A stretch of 64,000 nt of DNA from Candidatus Ornithospirochaeta avicola (lineage in GTDB: Bacteria > Spirochaetota > Spirochaetia > Sphaerochaetales > Sphaerochaetaceae), in the NCBI GenBank assembly GCA_019113245.1, contig DXHU01000005.1:1-64000 (forward strand), given 5' to 3'. Positions 61,291 through 64,000 of the stretch are shown here, in pieces. How positions within the stretch are numbered: the first letter of the stretch is position 1; every line of letters starts with the position of its first letter. The translations under genes and the position numbers were made by a program. The notes under the pieces are model-generated. The model was not told the origin of the DNA. It saw only the letters and a program-made list of their open reading frames with translations, and did not search any database.

Positions 61291-62589
61291 ATGCAGAAAG
61301 TATATACAAAGATTGAATCAATTGTAGGAAATGTCATTACAGTCAGGGCAAAGGGAGTAAGCTCTGGAGAGCTTGCGCTTGTCGAGAGAAAGGATGGGGG
61401 AATAAGCTATGCGAACGTAATCAAGCTGGATAATGACCTTGTGTCCCTCCAGGTGTTCTCCGGTGCGCAGGGAATCAGCACATCAGACTCTGTAAGGTTT
61501 TTGTCCCATGGAATGCAGGTAAGCTTTTCAGAAAACCTGCTTGGACGCATATTCAACGGAGTAGGAGAGCCTCGTGACAACGGTCCGGCTCTTAAGGACA
61601 ACATGATTGATATCACGACCCCATCCGTAAATCCTGCCCGCCGTCTTCAGCCCAAGACCATGATTAGGACAAATATTCCGATGATTGACATGTTCAATAC
61701 GCTTGTAGTTTCCCAGAAGCTTCCTATTTTCAGCGTTTCCGGGGAACCTTATAACCAGCTTCTTGCACGTATTGCCATACAAGCGGAAGTCGATATAATC
61801 ATCCTCGGCGGAATGGGGCTTAAATATGATGACTACCTTTATTTCAGGAACACTCTTGAAAAGGAGGGAGCACTCAGCCACACAATCATGTTCATACATA
61901 CAGCAAGCGACCCGACAGTCGAGTGTACACTTGTTCCTGATTTGTCCCTTTCTGTTGCTGAGCGCTTTGCCCTGGAGGGAAAGAAAGTTCTTGTTCTTCT
62001 TACGGACATGACAAACTTTGCAGACAGCCTGAAAGAGCTTGCAATTACTATGGACATGGTACCTTCCAACAGAGGATACCCGGGAGACTTATATTCATCC
62101 CTTGCATCAAGGTATGAAAAGGCTGTCGATTTTGAGGGGGCAGGAAGCGTTACAATTCTTGCAGTAACTACAATGCCGGGAGATGATGTCACACATCCTG
62201 TTCCGGACAACACCGGATATATCACTGAGGGACAGTACTACCTTAAAAACGGACATATTGAGCCTTTTGGAAGCCTTTCAAGACTCAAGCAGAATGTCAA
62301 TAAGGATACCCGGGATGACCACAGAGCCCTCATGGACGGAATGATAAAGCTGTATTCAGCCTATAAGGACAGCCTTGAGAAGAAGAGCATGGGCTTCATG
62401 ATGAGCTCATGGGATGAAAAGCTCTTGAAATATGGTGCTCTGTTTGAGCAGAGGATGATGGACCTTTCTGTGAACATCCCGCTTGAGAAGGCTCTTGATG
62501 AGGGCTGGAAGATACTTTCAGAGTGCTTTGAGAAGAATGAGACACTTCTTAAAAGCGATCTGATTGAGAAATACTGGCCAGAGGAGTAG
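61291..62589 (+). CDS. atpB: V-type ATP synthase subunit B
   Basis: 432 residues, the regulatory partner of [46 protein letters not shown] (no Walker A lysine) and [20 protein letters not shown] are diagnostic. Three bases after atpA, two before the D gene. Confidence 0.95.
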   Translation: MQKVYTKIESIVGNVITVRAKGVSSGELALVERKDGGISYANVIKLDNDLVSLQVFSGAQGISTSDSVRFLSHGMQVSFSENLLGRIFNGVGEPRDNGPALKDNMIDITTPSVNPARRLQPKTMIRTNIPMIDMFNTLVVSQKLPIFSVSGEPYNQLLARIAIQAEVDIIILGGMGLKYDDYLYFRNTLEKEGALSHTIMFIHTASDPTVECTLVPDLSLSVAERFALEGKKVLVLLTDMTNFADSLKELAITMDMVPSNRGYPGDLYSSLASRYEKAVDFEGAGSVTILAVTTMPGDDVTHPVPDNTGYITEGQYYLKNGHIEPFGSLSRLKQNVNKDTRDDHRALMDGMIKLYSAYKDSLEKKSMGFMMSSWDEKLLKYGALFEQRMMDLSVNIPLEKALDEGWKILSECFEKNETLLKSDLIEKYWPEE

Positions 62590-62591
62590 CA

Positions 62592-63221
62592 ATGCGCATC
62601 AAGCTTACAAAGAATGAGCTCAAGAAACAGAAAGACAGCTTGAAGCAGTTTGAGCGATATCTGCCGACCCTTGCTATGAAGAAGCAGCAGCTCCAGATTG
62701 TGATCTTTGATGCCTACAAGGAGATTGAGGAGATAAGAAAAGCTCAAAAAAAGGCAAAGGATTCTCTCTCATCTTGGATTGCTGTCTATGCTTCAAACAG
62801 GCTTTTGAATGATGATGAATCAATAATCAACCTTGTGAAAATCAAGGAAATAAAGAAAACGCATTCAAATGTTGCAGGAGTAGTTGTTCCAATCTTTTCA
62901 TCCCTTGAGTTTGAAAGCTTGCGCTATGACCTGGATATCTATCCTCTATGGGTAGACTCTGCTCTTGAAGCGCTTAAAAACATTGCAAAATATACTGCAA
63001 TGGTTAAGACTCTTGAAGAGGAGATAGCTCTTCTTGAAACAGAGCTCAGGATTACAAGCCAGAGAGTGAATCTTTTTGAGAAAGTGAAGATTCCTGAGGC
63101 TAAGGATAACATAAAGAAAATCAATATATATCTTCAGGACCAGAGCACGCAGGCTGTTGTGCGTGGAAAGATTGCAAAGAAAAAAAAAGGAGGCAAGAGC
63201 TATGATAGCGAAGATGCTTAA
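62592..63221 (+). CDS. atpD: V-type ATP synthase subunit D
   Basis: 209 residues. Two long helices, LTKNELKKQKDSLKQFERYL at the start and RRTQRVNLFEK-type RVNLFEKVKIPEAKDNIKKI near the end, form the rotating central shaft. Its 3' end overlaps the subunit I start by 20 bases. Confidence 0.9.
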   Translation: MRIKLTKNELKKQKDSLKQFERYLPTLAMKKQQLQIVIFDAYKEIEEIRKAQKKAKDSLSSWIAVYASNRLLNDDESIINLVKIKEIKKTHSNVAGVVVPIFSSLEFESLRYDLDIYPLWVDSALEALKNIAKYTAMVKTLEEEIALLETELRITSQRVNLFEKVKIPEAKDNIKKINIYLQDQSTQAVVRGKIAKKKKGGKSYDSEDA

Positions 63222-64000
63222 ATGTGTTATTATCACAGATGAAAAGCGAAAAAATGCCTGTATCTCTGACCTCCGCAGTCTCGGTTCTTTGCATATTGAG
63301 AACATCAGGAGAAAAAGCCAGCGCTCTGAAGACATTGAAAAAATAAAGAGCACTTATTCAAATGCCCATAAGGTCTTGCTTGACCTTGGTGTCAAGAAAG
63401 AAGGGAAAGAAGAATATGGGGAAGTTGAAAAAGCTGTTGCGATAATTAATGCTCTTGACAAGGAAAAGAAGGAGATAGCTGAAAAAATCAGGCTTAACAG
63501 CCTTGAAGCTGAGAGAATCAGGGAATATGGCTCATTTGATCCTGAAGATTTTACTCTTCTTGAGAAGAAAGGAGTAAAGATCAGGATATATAAGGCGGGA
63601 AGAAAAGAGACAGAAGAGATAAAGAAAGATGAAAGCTTTTCCTTCATTCTCCTTAAAGAAGGAAAGGTGAATACAATTGCAGCTCTTTCAGATCTTCCAC
63701 AAAAGATTCATCTGAGTGAATTTTCTCTTCCTTCCATTTCCCTTTCTTCTCTTGATGAGGAAATTGAGAGAGACAGAAACAGGATTGCTCTCATAAACGA
63801 GGATATAAAGAAATATCTTCCGCTGAAAAAAGCAATAGAGAGGGAAATAAGAAAGCTTGATGATGAGATAATGTACTCAGACTGTCTTTCTACTCTTAAA
63901 GATGAAGGAGAGATTGCTTATATTTCTGGCTACATTCCTTCAAAGAAAAAGGATGAGTTTGCATCCTTTTTGAAAGAAAGAGGATATGCATATGTAATCA
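63202..64000 (+). CDS. atpI: V-type ATP synthase subunit I, 5' part (cut by window end)
   Basis: Starts MIAKMLKCVIITDEKRKNAC at 63202, behind AAAGGAGG, overlapping atpD by 20 bases, and stays open for 266 codons to the edge. The long coiled-coil cytoplasmic domain of subunit I/a is seen (RDRNRIALINEDIKKYL, ERIREYGSFDPEDFTLL), as is YISGYIPSKK; the membrane domain lies outside. It links the peripheral stalk to the membrane ring. Its neighbours in this operon type would be subunit K. Confidence 0.88.
   Translation, partial: MIAKMLKCVIITDEKRKNACISDLRSLGSLHIENIRRKSQRSEDIEKIKSTYSNAHKVLLDLGVKKEGKEEYGEVEKAVAIINALDKEKKEIAEKIRLNSLEAERIREYGSFDPEDFTLLEKKGVKIRIYKAGRKETEEIKKDESFSFILLKEGKVNTIAALSDLPQKIHLSEFSLPSISLSSLDEEIERDRNRIALINEDIKKYLPLKKAIEREIRKLDDEIMYSDCLSTLKDEGEIAYISGYIPSKKKDEFASFLKERGYAYVI

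Noticed and set aside
1-64000. CRISPR array, prophage or toxin-antitoxin pair
   Set aside because: No spaced direct repeats, phage structural genes or convincing small toxin pairs were seen.

Overview
The window looks like chromosome from a host-associated spirochaete of the Treponema/Sphaerochaeta side of the phylum, roughly 40% GC by eye. This rests on gene order and family content, not on a search. A V-type ATPase operon runs E, DUF2764, A, B, D, I. The set rpsB-tsf-frr-uppS-cdsA-dxr-rseP has no pyrH between tsf and frr, as in Treponema. An rpsF-ssb-rpsR-membrane protein-rplI-dnaB operon and a tiny AURKAIP1/COX24-type ribosomal protein are also present.

Layout. 1-2340: an IS1634-like insertion sequence, then tRNA-Leu(GAG) and tRNA-Met(CAT) with promoter and terminators. 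2.6-14.9 kb: an OPT-type transporter, an FAH-family hydrolase, a GNAT enzyme, HflK/HflC, metG, a MurD homologue with a ruined P-loop, a 29-residue ribosomal protein, two unknown exported proteins, a TcdA-like E1 protein, a TatD-like hydrolase and MntP. 15-25.4 kb: the ribosomal/DnaB operon on + and the rpsB...rseP operon on -. 25.5-35.8 kb: a DarA-type c-di-AMP receptor, an unannotated small RNA candidate on -, a CYTH protein, a UPRTase with a long N-terminal extension, adk, a cytosolic amylase, tRNA-Val, a YggS protein, a pseudouridine synthase and a pentapeptide-repeat protein. 35.9-40.6 kb: two membrane proteins, rsgA and mutS2.

40.57-57.2 kb is the most interesting region. A second IS1634-like element sits between two 232-bp direct copies of the mutS2 tail and the following promoter region. 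Downstream is an uninterrupted chaperone-usher operon: one PapD-like chaperone, one usher fused to five N-terminal membrane helices, and fifteen consecutive small secreted proteins. The latter share a signal peptide, an alternating hydrophobic N-terminal strand and a C-terminal Tyr-led beta-strand, as expected of pilus subunits. The promoter carries a G8 tract and palindromes upstream of the -35 box. One subunit gene is out of frame by one AT unit in its signal peptide. Together these suggest a surface fibre whose expression may vary.

57.2-64 kb: uridine phosphorylase, a degenerate GIY-YIG-like protein, and the V-ATPase operon, which runs off the end inside subunit I.
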